In this document: piece after piece, positions 7,487 to 16,586 of the stretch
How positions within the stretch are numbered: the first letter of the stretch is position 1
How the letters are laid out: the number at the start of each line of letters is the position of its first letter
Assembly (NCBI GenBank): GCA_900469445.1
Contig: UBXM01000006.1
Location: forward strand, 248,001-312,000
Length of the DNA: 64,000 bases
DNA from: Hyphomicrobiales bacterium
Lineage (GTDB): Bacteria > Pseudomonadota > Alphaproteobacteria > Rhizobiales > Rhizobiaceae
Direction: 5' to 3'
The notes under the pieces: generated by a model
What the model saw: only the letters and a program-made list of their open reading frames with translations
What the model was told of the DNA's origin: nothing
Databases searched by the model: none
Translations under genes and position numbers: made by a program

Positions 7487-8458
7487 ATGGATGACGAAAG
7501 AATGCGGGGACATGGTCCGTCGCGAAGAGAGGTGTTGGCGCTTGGGTTAGGAGCCAGCGTTGCGACTGCAATTCCACATTTTGCGATGGCTGCGACCACG
7601 CATAGCAACCCTGAAAGGAAATACGACATGGGTATTGTGAAAACTAAGGACGGCGTAGAAATTTTCTACAAGGATTGGGGCCACGGCCAGCCGATCGTAT
7701 TTCACCACGGGTGGCCACTGAGTAGCGACGATTGGGACGCTCAGATGATGTACTTCCTGGATAAGGGCTTCCGAGTTGTCGCGATTGATAGGCGCGGACA
7801 CGGGCGTTCGGCTCAAGTAGCCGAGGGTCATGACATGGACCACTACGCCGCAGACGTTGCTGCGGTCGTGGAGCACCTCGATCTGCGCAACGCCGTGCAT
7901 GTCGGTCATTCGACCGGTGGTGGTGAGGCAACCCGCTATGTCGCGAAATACGGCAAGGGGCGGGTAGCCAAGCTGGTCTTGATCGGTGCGGTTCCGCCGA
8001 TCATGGTAAAGACTGCGGCAAATCCGGGCGGCCTCCCGATCGAAGTTTTCGACGATTTCCGAAAGCAACTCGTCGCCAACCGCGCTCAGTTCTTCCTCGA
8101 CATCCCAACCGGACCGTTCTACGGCTTCAATCGTCCGAACGCCAAGGTCTCCCAGGGCGTTATTCAGAATTGGTGGCGGCAGGGTATGGCTGGAGGTGCT
8201 AAAGCGCACTATGACAGCATCAAAGCCTTCTCGGAAACCGATTTTACGGACGATCTCAAATCGATTACCGTGCCTGCGCTCGTAATGCATGGGTCGGACG
8301 ATCAGATCGTTCCTGTCGACGACTCGGCGAAGCTATCGGTGAAGCTTCTGAAACATGGTACTCTCAAAATCTATGACGGGTTCCCTCACGGTATGTGCAC
8401 GACACATGCGGATGTGATCAATCCCGATCTTCTGGCTTTTATCCAGGCAGCAGGCTGA
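7487..8458 (+). CDS. Tat-exported alpha/beta hydrolase, non-haem chloroperoxidase type
   Basis: 323 residues. A twin-arginine signal (SRREVLALGLGASVATA, residues 12-28) ends near AMAA, followed by a full alpha/beta hydrolase fold. Features are the oxyanion segment FHHGWPLSSDDW, nucleophile Ser142 in GHSTGG, acid Asp271/272 in GSDDQIVP and catalytic His301 in FPHGM. This matches cofactor-free haloperoxidase/arylesterase enzymes; haloperoxidation may be a side activity and esterase or perhydrolase activity is more likely. The protein is predicted periplasmic. The start at 7487 is favoured over 7475 because GGAGAG lies five bases upstream. Confidence 0.9.
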   Translation: MDDERMRGHGPSRREVLALGLGASVATAIPHFAMAATTHSNPERKYDMGIVKTKDGVEIFYKDWGHGQPIVFHHGWPLSSDDWDAQMMYFLDKGFRVVAIDRRGHGRSAQVAEGHDMDHYAADVAAVVEHLDLRNAVHVGHSTGGGEATRYVAKYGKGRVAKLVLIGAVPPIMVKTAANPGGLPIEVFDDFRKQLVANRAQFFLDIPTGPFYGFNRPNAKVSQGVIQNWWRQGMAGGAKAHYDSIKAFSETDFTDDLKSITVPALVMHGSDDQIVPVDDSAKLSVKLLKHGTLKIYDGFPHGMCTTHADVINPDLLAFIQAAG

Positions 8459-8465
8459 ATGAGGA

Positions 8466-8490
8466 GGGGGCAGGCATTTAGCCTGCTCCC
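8466..8490 (+). terminator. Hairpin after the hydrolase gene
   Basis: GGGGGCAGGC and GCCTGCTCCC form a 10-bp stem with one mismatch around an ATTTA loop, seven bases after the stop codon. The T-run of a classical terminator is absent. Confidence 0.5.
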
Positions 8491-8912
8491 AACTTCGCGG
8501 GCGGATAGCTCTACCATCCCACCGAACTTCGAGATTTTCCACGTCTCCGACTCAGGTTTCGACGCTTCCTGCGCACCTAGAGCCTTGCTGGAACCAGTGC
8601 ACGGTCAGCCAACACGGCAACCGTTTCTGATCTAATATCTGTCGCCTTACCCATGTGGCCACATATCTAGACTGTTTCGAGACGGCTCTACGTGGGCGGT
8701 GTCTCGCCGCTCATCAGCATGACGTTCACCCCCCAAACTGTCGGTTCATTACGCGCTAGGCGGCCAGGAGAATGCCCGTTCAGGCCTTTTCCATCGGAAA
8801 GGCACGAGTCATCCTTCTGCTGTCTCAGCGGGGTGACGCGCTATTGCCACCTCGCCGATCAGCTTTGCCGCAATAATCAAATTTTCCGAGTCAGAGCTCG
8901 GTCGGGGCGTCA

Positions 8913-8930
8913 CCTATCCGTCGGTATAGG
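8913..8930. promoter_or_regulatory. 18-bp dyad CCTATCC-N4-GTATAGG, copy 1
   Basis: CCTATCCGTCGGTATAGG is an imperfect palindrome 270 bases upstream of the FixJ-type regulator. A second copy with identical seven-base arms and spacing lies at 10514-10531 upstream of the araC-type gene. Shared arms at fixed spacing suggest a protein-binding site; the regulator is unknown. Confidence 0.45.
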
Positions 8931-9200
8931 TAGACCACAGCTATGAGAGCGGTAGCGAAAGCAGCCAGCCGGGATTAATTTTCCATAAGACAGAAGCCAA
9001 GGTCTGTGACGTGAGGTCCCGTCACCGTCATCAATGGCGGTGGAAGGTAGTTTACTGTTCGGCGAGGGAGACCGATCGGCATAAGCCCGTGACGTAAAGC
9101 GCAGTCTTTTCGACTGCTTGCACTGCAACAAAAACGCGAGGACGGTGCGGCGCTGTCCCTGTGGTCCTGTAGATCGGTTTCGAAGATAAGGAGCGCGCCA

Positions 9201-9857
9201 ATGTCCGCCACAGTCGAAAATGTCGAAGCGTTGCAGCGCGTCTACATCATAGACGATGAACCGAACCTCAGGTCATCGCTACTCAATTTTTTCGACTCAC
9301 TGCAAATCGAGGCCATAGGCTTCGGTAGTGCAGAAGAGTTCCTCGAGGCCGAGCCCGGCAGTGCAGGATGCATTCTTCTCGATAATCAGATGCCGGGCAT
9401 GACAGGGCTTGAGTTACAGGCCGAACTTCGAAGCCGCTCTAATCCTATGCCGATCATCTTCATCACCGGAAATGCAAGCGTCGCGGTGAGCGTCTCGGCC
9501 ATGAAAGCAGGGGCTTTCGATTTCCTACTCAAGCCCTTCAATTCCGAAGCTGTTTTAGATGCCATTAACAGAGCAATGGAATTCGATACAATAGAGCGAG
9601 CGAAAAGGAGGCAAGCGGAGACCATCCAACAGCGATTTTGCCGACTGACCCCGCGAGAAAGTGAGGTCTGGGAATACGTGTCTCAAGGCCTGATGAACAA
9701 GCAAATCGCTTTCGAAATGAGTATCAGCGAGATTATGGTGAAGCTTCACCGTGGCCGTATGATGAAGAAAATGAATGCGAAATCAGTCGTCGATATCGTA
9801 CGCATGTTCGATAGTTTGGAAGCTCGCGGTGAACATCGATTTATCGCGCATCACTAG
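9201..9857 (+). CDS. FixJ/NarL-type response regulator
   Basis: 218 residues. The receiver (about 12-130) keeps the acidic pair (IIDDEP), the phosphoacceptor Asp in CILLDNQMPGMTGL, the conserved Thr (FITGN) and Lys (LLKPF). A LuxR/FixJ HTH (about 145-205) carries LTPRESEVW, GLMNKQIA and the recognition stretch SEIMVKLHRGRMMKKM, shared almost exactly with the regulator at 25651-26331. The two may therefore recognise the same DNA. AAGGAG lies seven bases before the ATG. No kinase is adjacent, so it is an orphan. A long upstream region with an 18-bp dyad precedes it. Confidence 0.93.
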   Translation: MSATVENVEALQRVYIIDDEPNLRSSLLNFFDSLQIEAIGFGSAEEFLEAEPGSAGCILLDNQMPGMTGLELQAELRSRSNPMPIIFITGNASVAVSVSAMKAGAFDFLLKPFNSEAVLDAINRAMEFDTIERAKRRQAETIQQRFCRLTPRESEVWEYVSQGLMNKQIAFEMSISEIMVKLHRGRMMKKMNAKSVVDIVRMFDSLEARGEHRFIAHH

Positions 9858-9956
9858 GCTCCGCCCGGGCGAAGCCCCGTATGCAAGCCTTCGAGTTCAC
9901 AACGGTTCGAAACTGGGCGCTGTCGCTACTGTGTGGAACTATCTGACATCCCGAGA

Positions 9957-10418
9957 TCAATCGAAACGCAAATTATGCGTTGAAGTGCGGCCGAGATCTT
10001 GCAGCTCTTTGTGTCTCCACTCGCTCGGCGATATGCCCTCGAAGCGGCGGAATAAGCGAGAGAAGTGGGAATGATCCGACAGGCCGCACTGCTTCGCTAC
10101 GAACGAGAGCGGCCGATTGGATTTCGACATAAGATCCTTTGCTTTAGCAATTCGCTGCGTCATAATGAACGACGAGGGAGACGACCCGAATGTGATGTTG
10201 AAGCCACGAGCGAAATGTCCCACGCTAATTTTCGCCTCAGAGGCTAGCTCGCTAACACTTATAGGGCTTGCGATATTTTCTGAAACATAAGCGCAGACGC
10301 GGCGGCATTGCCAAGGCGTCAGCCCGCTTCTGCCCCGTACTGATCGTTCGATCGGCGGACTAGTGCTTGAAGTTGAAGACGCTGTCCTCAGAGGTGTGGA
10401 ACTGGATGTATAGGCCAT
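9957..10418 (-). CDS. Short AraC-family transcriptional regulator
   Basis: 153 residues, essentially a stand-alone AraC DNA-binding domain with two HTH motifs: ISVSELASEAKISVGHFARGF and LSFVAKQCGLSDHSHFSRLFRR, ending GISPSEWR. The usual ligand-binding N-terminal domain is replaced by about 35 Ser/Thr-rich residues. It is convergent with the FixJ-type gene and has an 18-bp dyad (10514-10531) about 96 bases upstream. Targets unknown. A similar short AraC protein is at 58146-58709. Confidence 0.88.
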   Translation of the reverse strand: MAYTSSSTPLRTASSTSSTSPPIERSVRGRSGLTPWQCRRVCAYVSENIASPISVSELASEAKISVGHFARGFNITFGSSPSSFIMTQRIAKAKDLMSKSNRPLSFVAKQCGLSDHSHFSRLFRRFEGISPSEWRHKELQDLGRTSTHNLRFD

Positions 10419-10513
10419 GACCGTTCGCGGTGTTGAACTTGCCGAGTGAAAGTGCTGCTCGTGAAGGTGCGATTTTGCGGCGATTTTGGGAATGTATCCA
10501 AACGTCGCTACAT

Positions 10514-10531
10514 CCTATCCTCGCGTATAGG
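10514..10531. promoter_or_regulatory. 18-bp dyad CCTATCC-N4-GTATAGG, copy 2
   Basis: CCTATCCTCGCGTATAGG repeats both arms and the spacing of the dyad at 8913-8930 and sits upstream of the minus-strand araC-type gene. Of 18 positions only central bases differ. Confidence 0.45.
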
Positions 10532-10539
10532 TCGTCAGA

Positions 10540-11532
10540 TCAGCGGCTTTGGACCGATATTCGTGGATCGGCGATTTGTTGCGCTATCCTGACGGCAGTG
10601 CCTACGATTATGTAAACCGTTCCAAGTAGCAGGGCGACCCCGAGTATTGCCGGAAGGTCGGAGTAAGCGAGTGACTGGACCATGTACATGCCAAGGCCGG
10701 GCCATCCGAATACCCTTTCGACGATGAGCATATTGCCGAACATCAAGCGAGCCTGAAGCCCGCCCATCGTTAGTGCGCTGTTTGCAGCGTTGCGAAGTCC
10801 GTGTCGGACAATCACCACTATTATGGACAAACCTTTACCGCGCGCAGTCCGGATATAACCTTGTCTCATGACATCGTAGAGCGAACTGCTGAGAGCCTGG
10901 CTAATGGCAACAGTGATCGGAAGAGCGAGGACCAGAGCGGGCAGAATGAGGTGAGAGATAGCGTCGACGAAAAGGCGCGGTCCTGCGAGAAGCGCAGTGT
11001 CGATAAGGAGGATCCCGGTCTGGCCGTTGAGCCGAACGCTGAGGCGACCGGAGCCCGGCAGCCATCCAAGTTTAAACCAGACTACATAAACCACGACTAA
11101 TGCGGTGAGGTATACCGGTGCGGATCCGATGCCGACAAAAAAGATGCGCAAGATCCGGGTGTGTGGGTACGCTGCCTGAACAACGGCTATGATAGTCGCG
11201 AACAATATACCGAGCGTCATTGCCACTGCCGCTAGTTCGAAAGTGGCAGGGAGATATCGGGCGATATCGTTGACCACTGGCTGTCTGGTTCGAACGGACT
11301 GTCCGAGATCGCCCTGTGAAAGACGGTGTAGAAATCGTCCATATCGAGTGACTAGATCGTCATCTAACCCCATCTCGGATCTGATTGCCTTAACCGTGCT
11401 TGCTGGCGCAGCCGGGCCAGCAATCAAGCGAGCAGGATCAGTCGGTACCACGCTCTGCAAGCAAAAGACCACAAAGGTCATCAAGAGTAAGGTAGTTATC
11501 CCACCAACGATCTTCCGTACGAGGAACGTCAT
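10540..11532 (-). CDS. Peptide/nickel-type ABC transporter permease (DppB family)
   Basis: A 330-residue inner-membrane permease of the DppB/OppB group. The N-terminal helix MTFLVRKIVGGITTLLLMTF and the QSVVPTDPARLIAG segment are typical, followed by about five further helices with the BPD_transp_1 loop (RTARGKGLSIIVVIVRHGLRNA). It is the last gene of a four-gene minus-strand operon (binding protein, fused ATPase, DppC-type, DppB-type), starting four bases after the DppC-type stop. The substrate is not determined; oligopeptides, nickel chelates or opine-like compounds are possible. Confidence 0.9.
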   Translation of the reverse strand: MTFLVRKIVGGITTLLLMTFVVFCLQSVVPTDPARLIAGPAAPASTVKAIRSEMGLDDDLVTRYGRFLHRLSQGDLGQSVRTRQPVVNDIARYLPATFELAAVAMTLGILFATIIAVVQAAYPHTRILRIFFVGIGSAPVYLTALVVVYVVWFKLGWLPGSGRLSVRLNGQTGILLIDTALLAGPRLFVDAISHLILPALVLALPITVAISQALSSSLYDVMRQGYIRTARGKGLSIIVVIVRHGLRNAANSALTMGGLQARLMFGNMLIVERVFGWPGLGMYMVQSLAYSDLPAILGVALLLGTVYIIVGTAVRIAQQIADPRISVQSR

Positions 11533-11535
11533 TAG

Positions 11536-12387
11536 TTAACGCCCTCTCATGTTCGTTCGCACCGCAACGCCGAATAGATTGGCGAGAAAGCAAATGAGAA
11601 AGATCACGGTTGCGGGAAGGATCGGAAGCCACCAAAACATGGTCAGACTGTCTAGCGAACGTGATACGAGCGCCCCGAGTTCCGGCGCAGGGTCCGGTTG
11701 GCCAAGACCCAGGAACGACATTAATGAGAGCGTCGTGACGACATTTGCGACGTCGACCCCCGCGGCAGTTATCAGTGACGGGAAAACTCCCGGCAAGCCG
11801 TAGCGTAAAATTTGCCTTGGTCGTGACGTGCCAGCAACGAGCGCCCCTTGAAAATGAGGGGAGCCTTTGATGCGAACAAGTTCATCACGTGCAATCCAAG
11901 CGTACCAAGGCCACCAACAAATTGCGACTGCAATGACAGAGTGATCGGTGCCCGGGCCCAATATTGCTGAAAATGCCATAGCGAACAACATCGACGGCAC
12001 CATGAAAAACACGTCGATGATCCGCTGTAGCAGCTCGTCGATCCACCCGCCCACCAGGCCAGCGATCAAGCCGATTACGGATCCGAACACCGATGCTAGA
12101 GCTATAATTGCTATTGCAGGCAACCACGTGAATCGGACGCCGAGAATGACACGAGAATATAGATCGCGCCCGATATCATCTGTTCCGAAGAAGTATGTGG
12201 TCGACGGCGGGTTCAATGAGGGGCCGACCCGTAATTGAGCGTCGAAGGGCATGAAGGAATGCGGAAAAAGGGCTACTATTGTGACAACCACGAGGCCGCC
12301 GAGGCCAATCAGGTCGGCTAGGCGACGGCCGCCCCCATTTCGCTCCTCTCCGCTGGCCGGGTGCTGCCGCTTGGGTAATCCTATCAT
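11536..12387 (-). CDS. Peptide/nickel-type ABC transporter permease (DppC family)
   Basis: 283 residues with the DppC layout: a charged cytoplasmic N-terminus (QHPASGEERNGGGRR), a first helix, the periplasmic segment with GTDDIGRDLYSRVILGVRFT, then the transmembrane domain ending AVRTNMRGR. It pairs with the DppB-type permease to form the channel. Its start overlaps the ATPase stop by four bases (ATGA), implying translational coupling. Confidence 0.9.
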   Translation of the reverse strand: MIGLPKRQHPASGEERNGGGRRLADLIGLGGLVVVTIVALFPHSFMPFDAQLRVGPSLNPPSTTYFFGTDDIGRDLYSRVILGVRFTWLPAIAIIALASVFGSVIGLIAGLVGGWIDELLQRIIDVFFMVPSMLFAMAFSAILGPGTDHSVIAVAICWWPWYAWIARDELVRIKGSPHFQGALVAGTSRPRQILRYGLPGVFPSLITAAGVDVANVVTTLSLMSFLGLGQPDPAPELGALVSRSLDSLTMFWWLPILPATVIFLICFLANLFGVAVRTNMRGR

Positions 12388-14000
12388 GGCAAATTCTTGA
12401 CTTGATGTAGGCTTTCACATTGCGATGCGTCGCCTTCTAGCCTACACAACCGTCCATCACGAAGACTGTAAATCCGGTCCGCAACTGCATTCGCCGCCGC
12501 GTGATCGTGAGTGGCCAAAACGATCGCTGTGCCAAATGCGCGGCGTATCTCTTGAAAGAGACTGAGCGTCGACGCGGCAAGTACCGTGTCTAGGGCGCTG
12601 ATCGGTTCGTCGCACAATAATAGGTGAGGTGACCCAGCAAGGGCCCGGGCTATAACCGCGCGCTGACACTGACCAACCGATAGCTCACCCGGCAATGCCT
12701 CAGCTTGTGGCCGTTCCAAGCCGACGAAATCCATCATTTCAAACAGTTTGTACTGACGGGCTCGGGCCGAGACGCTACGCGACCTTAGTCCTTCTGTGAT
12801 CTGCTCGCCGATCGGGATCCAGGGTGTCAAAAACGACTTTGGATCCTGGAAAACCAGCTGAACAACGTCTTTCCGGCAGCTATTCACGAGGCCGGAGTCC
12901 GGTTTCATTATTCCAGCTGCAATCTTGAGCAGGGTAGACTTGCCTGCGCCGCTATCTCCGATAAGACCTACGCACTCCCCGGCGCTAACGGTCAAATCGA
13001 TCGACGAGAGTGCAGTCACTGACTTGCTATGAAAAAAATGTCGTGTCGCGAACGTCTTTGCCACTCGGCTCATATTGAGTACGATGCTGCATGCACCCGT
13101 AGGGAACGAATATTCCGAGCTCTTTTCCCCGCCCGATTCATCAAGGTCGCCCCAATAGGAGACTTGTCTACTCTTCGGTTTGGACGGGATCCTTGGTCTC
13201 GACGAGGGGATGTCATACCGAGCGGCGAGCAGCGAGGCTGTCGCACGATGTATTGGCTTCGTCATGAGTTCGGAGGTTTTCCCGGTCTCTACTAGAACGC
13301 CCGAGTCCAGAACGGCCATCCGGTCCGAGGCCTCGGCAAGGCCAAGATCATGAGTGTTAATCATTACAGCCGTCCCCTGGGATGCGAGCTCTCGCAGGAG
13401 TGCAACGACACGTTTCTTATTGTGAGGGTCAAGACCGGTCGTCGGCTCATCGGCCACGATCAGTGGGACATCTGCAACCGTAGCCATCGCGATCAGCACC
13501 CGCTGCCGCTCACCACCGGACAATTGGTGAGGAAAGCTCTGCATAACACGCGCCACATCGACTATTCCTGCCCAACGGAGACGCTCTCGTGCGACATGTA
13601 TGTTGCAGGCTTCTACGAGCTGTCGACGAATGATCATGGTCGGGTTGAGGGAGTCGAGTGGGTCTTGGGCGATAACTTGAACGAGTGCCTTCCGTACCGC
13701 TCTCAGCTCAACGTCGGTTGCTCCGACGATTTCCTTGCCCGCCACCCGGATCGATCCGCCCACGACCGGTAAGCTTTCCTGGGGCAGCAAACCATTGATG
13801 ACGTGCGCCAGGGTCGACTTTCCGGAGCCGCTTCGGCCCACGATCGATACGATTTCGCCAGCATTTATTTGTAAGTCGATGTCCTGTAAAATGGGCGTCC
13901 TATGGTCGTTTCGCACCATCGAAACGTCAAGCCCGCGAATGAGGAGTGCCGCAGGGTCCGAAACGGTTGAATTATGCTCCGTCCTTGCGATATCCGTCAT
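12384..14000 (-). CDS. Fused dual ATP-binding protein of a peptide/nickel ABC importer (DppD-DppF type)
   Basis: 538 residues containing two complete ABC domains normally encoded by separate genes. Domain 1 (about 15-270): Walker A GRSGSGKST, signature LSGGERQRV, Walker B LIVADEPTTGLD. Domain 2 (about 310-530): Walker A GDSGAGKST, a divergent signature LSVGQCQRA, Walker B LLLCDEPISALD. A Ser/Lys/Arg-rich linker (SSRPRIPSKPKSRQ) joins them. Fusion fixes a 1:1 ratio of the two ATPases. LSVGQ in place of LSGGQ suggests one ATP site is less active. The start codon overlaps the stop of the binding-protein gene by one base. Confidence 0.92.
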   Translation of the reverse strand: MTDIARTEHNSTVSDPAALLIRGLDVSMVRNDHRTPILQDIDLQINAGEIVSIVGRSGSGKSTLAHVINGLLPQESLPVVGGSIRVAGKEIVGATDVELRAVRKALVQVIAQDPLDSLNPTMIIRRQLVEACNIHVARERLRWAGIVDVARVMQSFPHQLSGGERQRVLIAMATVADVPLIVADEPTTGLDPHNKKRVVALLRELASQGTAVMINTHDLGLAEASDRMAVLDSGVLVETGKTSELMTKPIHRATASLLAARYDIPSSRPRIPSKPKSRQVSYWGDLDESGGEKSSEYSFPTGACSIVLNMSRVAKTFATRHFFHSKSVTALSSIDLTVSAGECVGLIGDSGAGKSTLLKIAAGIMKPDSGLVNSCRKDVVQLVFQDPKSFLTPWIPIGEQITEGLRSRSVSARARQYKLFEMMDFVGLERPQAEALPGELSVGQCQRAVIARALAGSPHLLLCDEPISALDTVLAASTLSLFQEIRRAFGTAIVLATHDHAAANAVADRIYSLRDGRLCRLEGDASQCESLHQVKNLP

Positions 14001-15526
14001 TACCGAACCGATCCGAAATCGATGTTTCCCGGTGGATACACAGGTATCAAGCCTAGATCCCGGATCGCGTTCGAGTGGACCACCACGTCGTCGACCTCTA
14101 CCAGCGGTATCGCAATCCCTGCTTCGAAAATCATTTTACCAGCCTGCTCATACAGCGCGTTCCGCAGAGGGATGTCGTTCGTGGAGCCAGCCTCGTCGAA
14201 TAGGCGATCAGCTTCATCTAAAAAGCGGCCGAAAAAGTTTATCGGCGCGTCCTTGGTAAAAAATGCCTTGGCTTGATTTTCGGGATGTGCAGCGTCGGGG
14301 CCAGCTATGGTCAGAAGGAGATCCGGTTTTGTTTCCGCCGTCCGCAAGTTGAACGCTGCACCCTGCGGAAGCGGATAAGCGGTCGCTTTGATGCCAATGG
14401 ATGCCAACTGGGCTATCAAGTGACCAGCAATGCGCTGATATCCCGGCGATGCGCTGTGAAGAGCAATCGTTAAGTTCACCGGGTCCTTGCGGCTGATGGA
14501 TACCCTCGCGTCTTCGAAGTTTGTCGGGAAGACAATGGGGCTCGCAGGATCGATGACGACGCGGGGGTAGACCGATTTTGCTATCGTCGCGTAGCCCCCA
14601 AAGGCGTCTGCTGCCCAATTGGCAGGGTTGATTGCGGTGAGGACAGCTTCTCGTATCTCCGGATCGTCAAGTGGTGACCCCGCATTGGCAAAAAGCGTGT
14701 AGAGAGTGACACTGGCTGCCGAAGAGATGCGAAGGCTTGGAGGGACTCCCGCCAGTTGCGCGAAAGGATATCCGGTGGGAACCGCGTCGATATCGCCAGC
14801 TTGTAACTGCAAGATTTGTTGGCTCAAATCAGGAATGACAGGTAGCTGAATTTCAGAGAAGTGACTTTTGGGACCCCAATAAGCCTCGTTTCTCGTGAGT
14901 ACGTAGCGGTCGCCTCGATGAAATTCCGAAAGTATGTATGGTCCGGTTCCGTCCGCGTGCTCGTTGAGCCATTGCGTCGCCTTATCGTTGGCTTCATGTT
15001 CAGAGATAGCCCTCGGGCTGATAACCTTTGGTCCCCACGGACTAGCCAAGCTGTCCAGAAATGAGGGTTGGGCCCGTTTCAAGACGATCCGAACAGTCAA
15101 TTGATCAATAGCTTCGGTTCTTTCGACATTGGCGAGGAAATACGAAAGGGCTAGCGCGCCATTACGTCTGCGTTCAAGGGATTTGACGACAGCCTCCGCG
15201 ACCATATCGCCCCCACCGTGGAACTTAACGCCGCTGGCTAGATGAAAGGTGTATTCGCGCCCGTCGTCGGAGATTTCCCAGCTTCGCGCCAGCTGTCCTA
15301 CTACCTCTATGGTCCCGGCCTTATAGCGGACTAAACCTTCGTAAACGCTGTTGATTGCGCTCATGGAGCCGATCTCGAAACCGTTATCCGGGTCGAACGT
15401 CGATATGTCCACCAGATACGGGACTCTAAGGGCGTCTTGTGGGAAAGCGGGCTGCGCAAAGAATGTGATGGCTAAGATGCAAGCGACCAAACGCGCAGCT
15501 CTCACCGCCAGCTTATCCCATGACAT
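14000..15526 (-). CDS. Periplasmic solute-binding protein, family 5 (peptide/nickel type)
   Basis: 508 residues with a Sec signal peptide (RLVACILAITFFAQPAFPQ, residues 11-29) followed by an SBP_bac_5 fold: LRVPYLVDISTFDPDN, NSVYEGLVRY, LARSWEISDDGREYTFHLASGVKFHGG, ADGTGPYILSEFHRGDRYVLTRNEAYWG. It captures the substrate and delivers it to the permeases. First gene of the operon. The 275 bases upstream separate it from the divergent FixJ-type regulator at 15802, which could regulate it. Ligand not predictable from sequence. Confidence 0.92.
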   Translation of the reverse strand: MSWDKLAVRAARLVACILAITFFAQPAFPQDALRVPYLVDISTFDPDNGFEIGSMSAINSVYEGLVRYKAGTIEVVGQLARSWEISDDGREYTFHLASGVKFHGGGDMVAEAVVKSLERRRNGALALSYFLANVERTEAIDQLTVRIVLKRAQPSFLDSLASPWGPKVISPRAISEHEANDKATQWLNEHADGTGPYILSEFHRGDRYVLTRNEAYWGPKSHFSEIQLPVIPDLSQQILQLQAGDIDAVPTGYPFAQLAGVPPSLRISSAASVTLYTLFANAGSPLDDPEIREAVLTAINPANWAADAFGGYATIAKSVYPRVVIDPASPIVFPTNFEDARVSISRKDPVNLTIALHSASPGYQRIAGHLIAQLASIGIKATAYPLPQGAAFNLRTAETKPDLLLTIAGPDAAHPENQAKAFFTKDAPINFFGRFLDEADRLFDEAGSTNDIPLRNALYEQAGKMIFEAGIAIPLVEVDDVVVHSNAIRDLGLIPVYPPGNIDFGSVR

Positions 15527-15801
15527 TCTTTATATCCTAATTGAGCCTTGTCCCTCCAATGGACATGCACTCGGAGTATTAGCACCTGGCTTTAAACAAA
15601 CCAGCGATTGAGTTTATTGGGCTTGAACAAATCGCACCAAAAGTCTCGAAAGCGGTCCCTAGTAGGGGCTGCATCCCGTTAGACTTCTGTACACTGACAA
15701 AGCTCATGCTCCCGTGAAAGCTGACTCGGGCTTTTAAATCGCCTCGTACCTTGCTAACATTGTTTCGCGTTTTGGGGCGTGTAGTTACTAAGGGGATGAC
15801 T

Positions 15802-16452
15802 ATGGAGGGGGCTGCCACGCGGCCGTCGGAAATGCCGATCGTCACTCTGGTCGACGATGATGCGCATGTCCGCGAAGCTATGGAAAACCTTCTGTGCTCC
15901 GTTGGTATAGACACTATTTGCTATGCATCGGCACGAGAAGTGATCGAAGCTACTTTGCCCGATCGGCCCGGGTGCTTCATCCTTGATGTTCGTATGCCCG
16001 GGTTGAGTGGCATCGACTTGCAGGATTACCTGCTCAAACAAGGCAACCATACACCCATCATTTTTCTGACAGCCCACGGTGATATCGCTATGAGCGTGGA
16101 AGCTATGAAAGCCGGGGCGGTCGATTTTCTTACGAAACCGGTCCGAGATCAGACGTTTTTGGATGCGGTTTCGAAAGCTATCAGCGCTGACGTCGCGCGG
16201 CGAGAAGCTGAGTCCAGTTCGAAGAAGCATTCCAGACTTTACGAGAGCCTAACCGCTCGCGAGCGGCAGGTTTTCCGTTTTGTTGTCGAAGGTAGCTTGA
16301 ATAAACAGATCGGGTTCGAGCTGGGCATTTCTGAGGTGACGGTAAAATTGCATCGCAGTAACTTGATGAAAAAGATGCAGGCCACGACTTTCAATCAGCT
16401 CTACAATTCCTGGCAAGCTCTGCCCTCTCATATCCGCCAGAGTTCCGACTGA
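15802..16452 (+). CDS. FixJ/NarL-type response regulator
   Basis: 216 residues. The receiver has TLVDDDAHVR, the phosphoacceptor Asp in CFILDVRMPGLSGIDL, the FLTAHGD Thr and the FLTKPV Lys; the FixJ-type HTH has LTARERQVF, SLNKQIGFELGISEVTVKLHRSNLMKKM. The recognition region differs from the regulators at 9201 and 25651, so different DNA targets are likely. Start 15802 is chosen because AGGGG lies six bases upstream; ATG 15796 touches that site. It is followed by the four-PAS kinase (16587) in the same direction and is its probable partner. Confidence 0.93.
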   Translation: MEGAATRPSEMPIVTLVDDDAHVREAMENLLCSVGIDTICYASAREVIEATLPDRPGCFILDVRMPGLSGIDLQDYLLKQGNHTPIIFLTAHGDIAMSVEAMKAGAVDFLTKPVRDQTFLDAVSKAISADVARREAESSSKKHSRLYESLTARERQVFRFVVEGSLNKQIGFELGISEVTVKLHRSNLMKKMQATTFNQLYNSWQALPSHIRQSSD

Positions 16453-16499
16453 CACCACTCGCCGGGTACCAACCTGACCTACAAGATAGGTTTCGACCA

Positions 16500-16517
16500 C
16501 TATGAGTAGGGTATAGG
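16500..16517. promoter_or_regulatory. GTATAGG element upstream of the four-PAS kinase
   Basis: CTATGAGTAGGGTATAGG carries the same right arm (GTATAGG) as the 18-bp dyads at 8913 and 10514, with the left arm shifted by one base. It ends 69 bases before the kinase start. Possible operator or promoter element. Confidence 0.3.
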
Positions 16518-16586
16518 TTCAGGCCGATCATCGCTTGATCCGCTACCGTAGCCCGGCGCGTCCTCTCATCCTCCTCGGGAGGGGTG

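Larger units (their letters stand above)
8459..9200. other. 742-base intergenic region without a convincing gene
   Basis: No open frame here has recognisable protein character; an 84-codon frame at 8692-8946 looks like chance. Two elements stand out: a hairpin right after the hydrolase stop (8466-8490) and an 18-bp dyad (8913-8930) nearly repeated at 10514-10531. The length would allow a distal promoter or an unannotated RNA. Confidence 0.6.

Noticed and set aside
8692-8946. 84-codon frame in the long gap before the FixJ-type gene
   Set aside because: GTG start without a ribosome binding site and no protein-like pattern.
15527-15801. Search for an operator shared by the ABC operon and the divergent regulator
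   Set aside because: No repeat or palindrome that I could distinguish from background.
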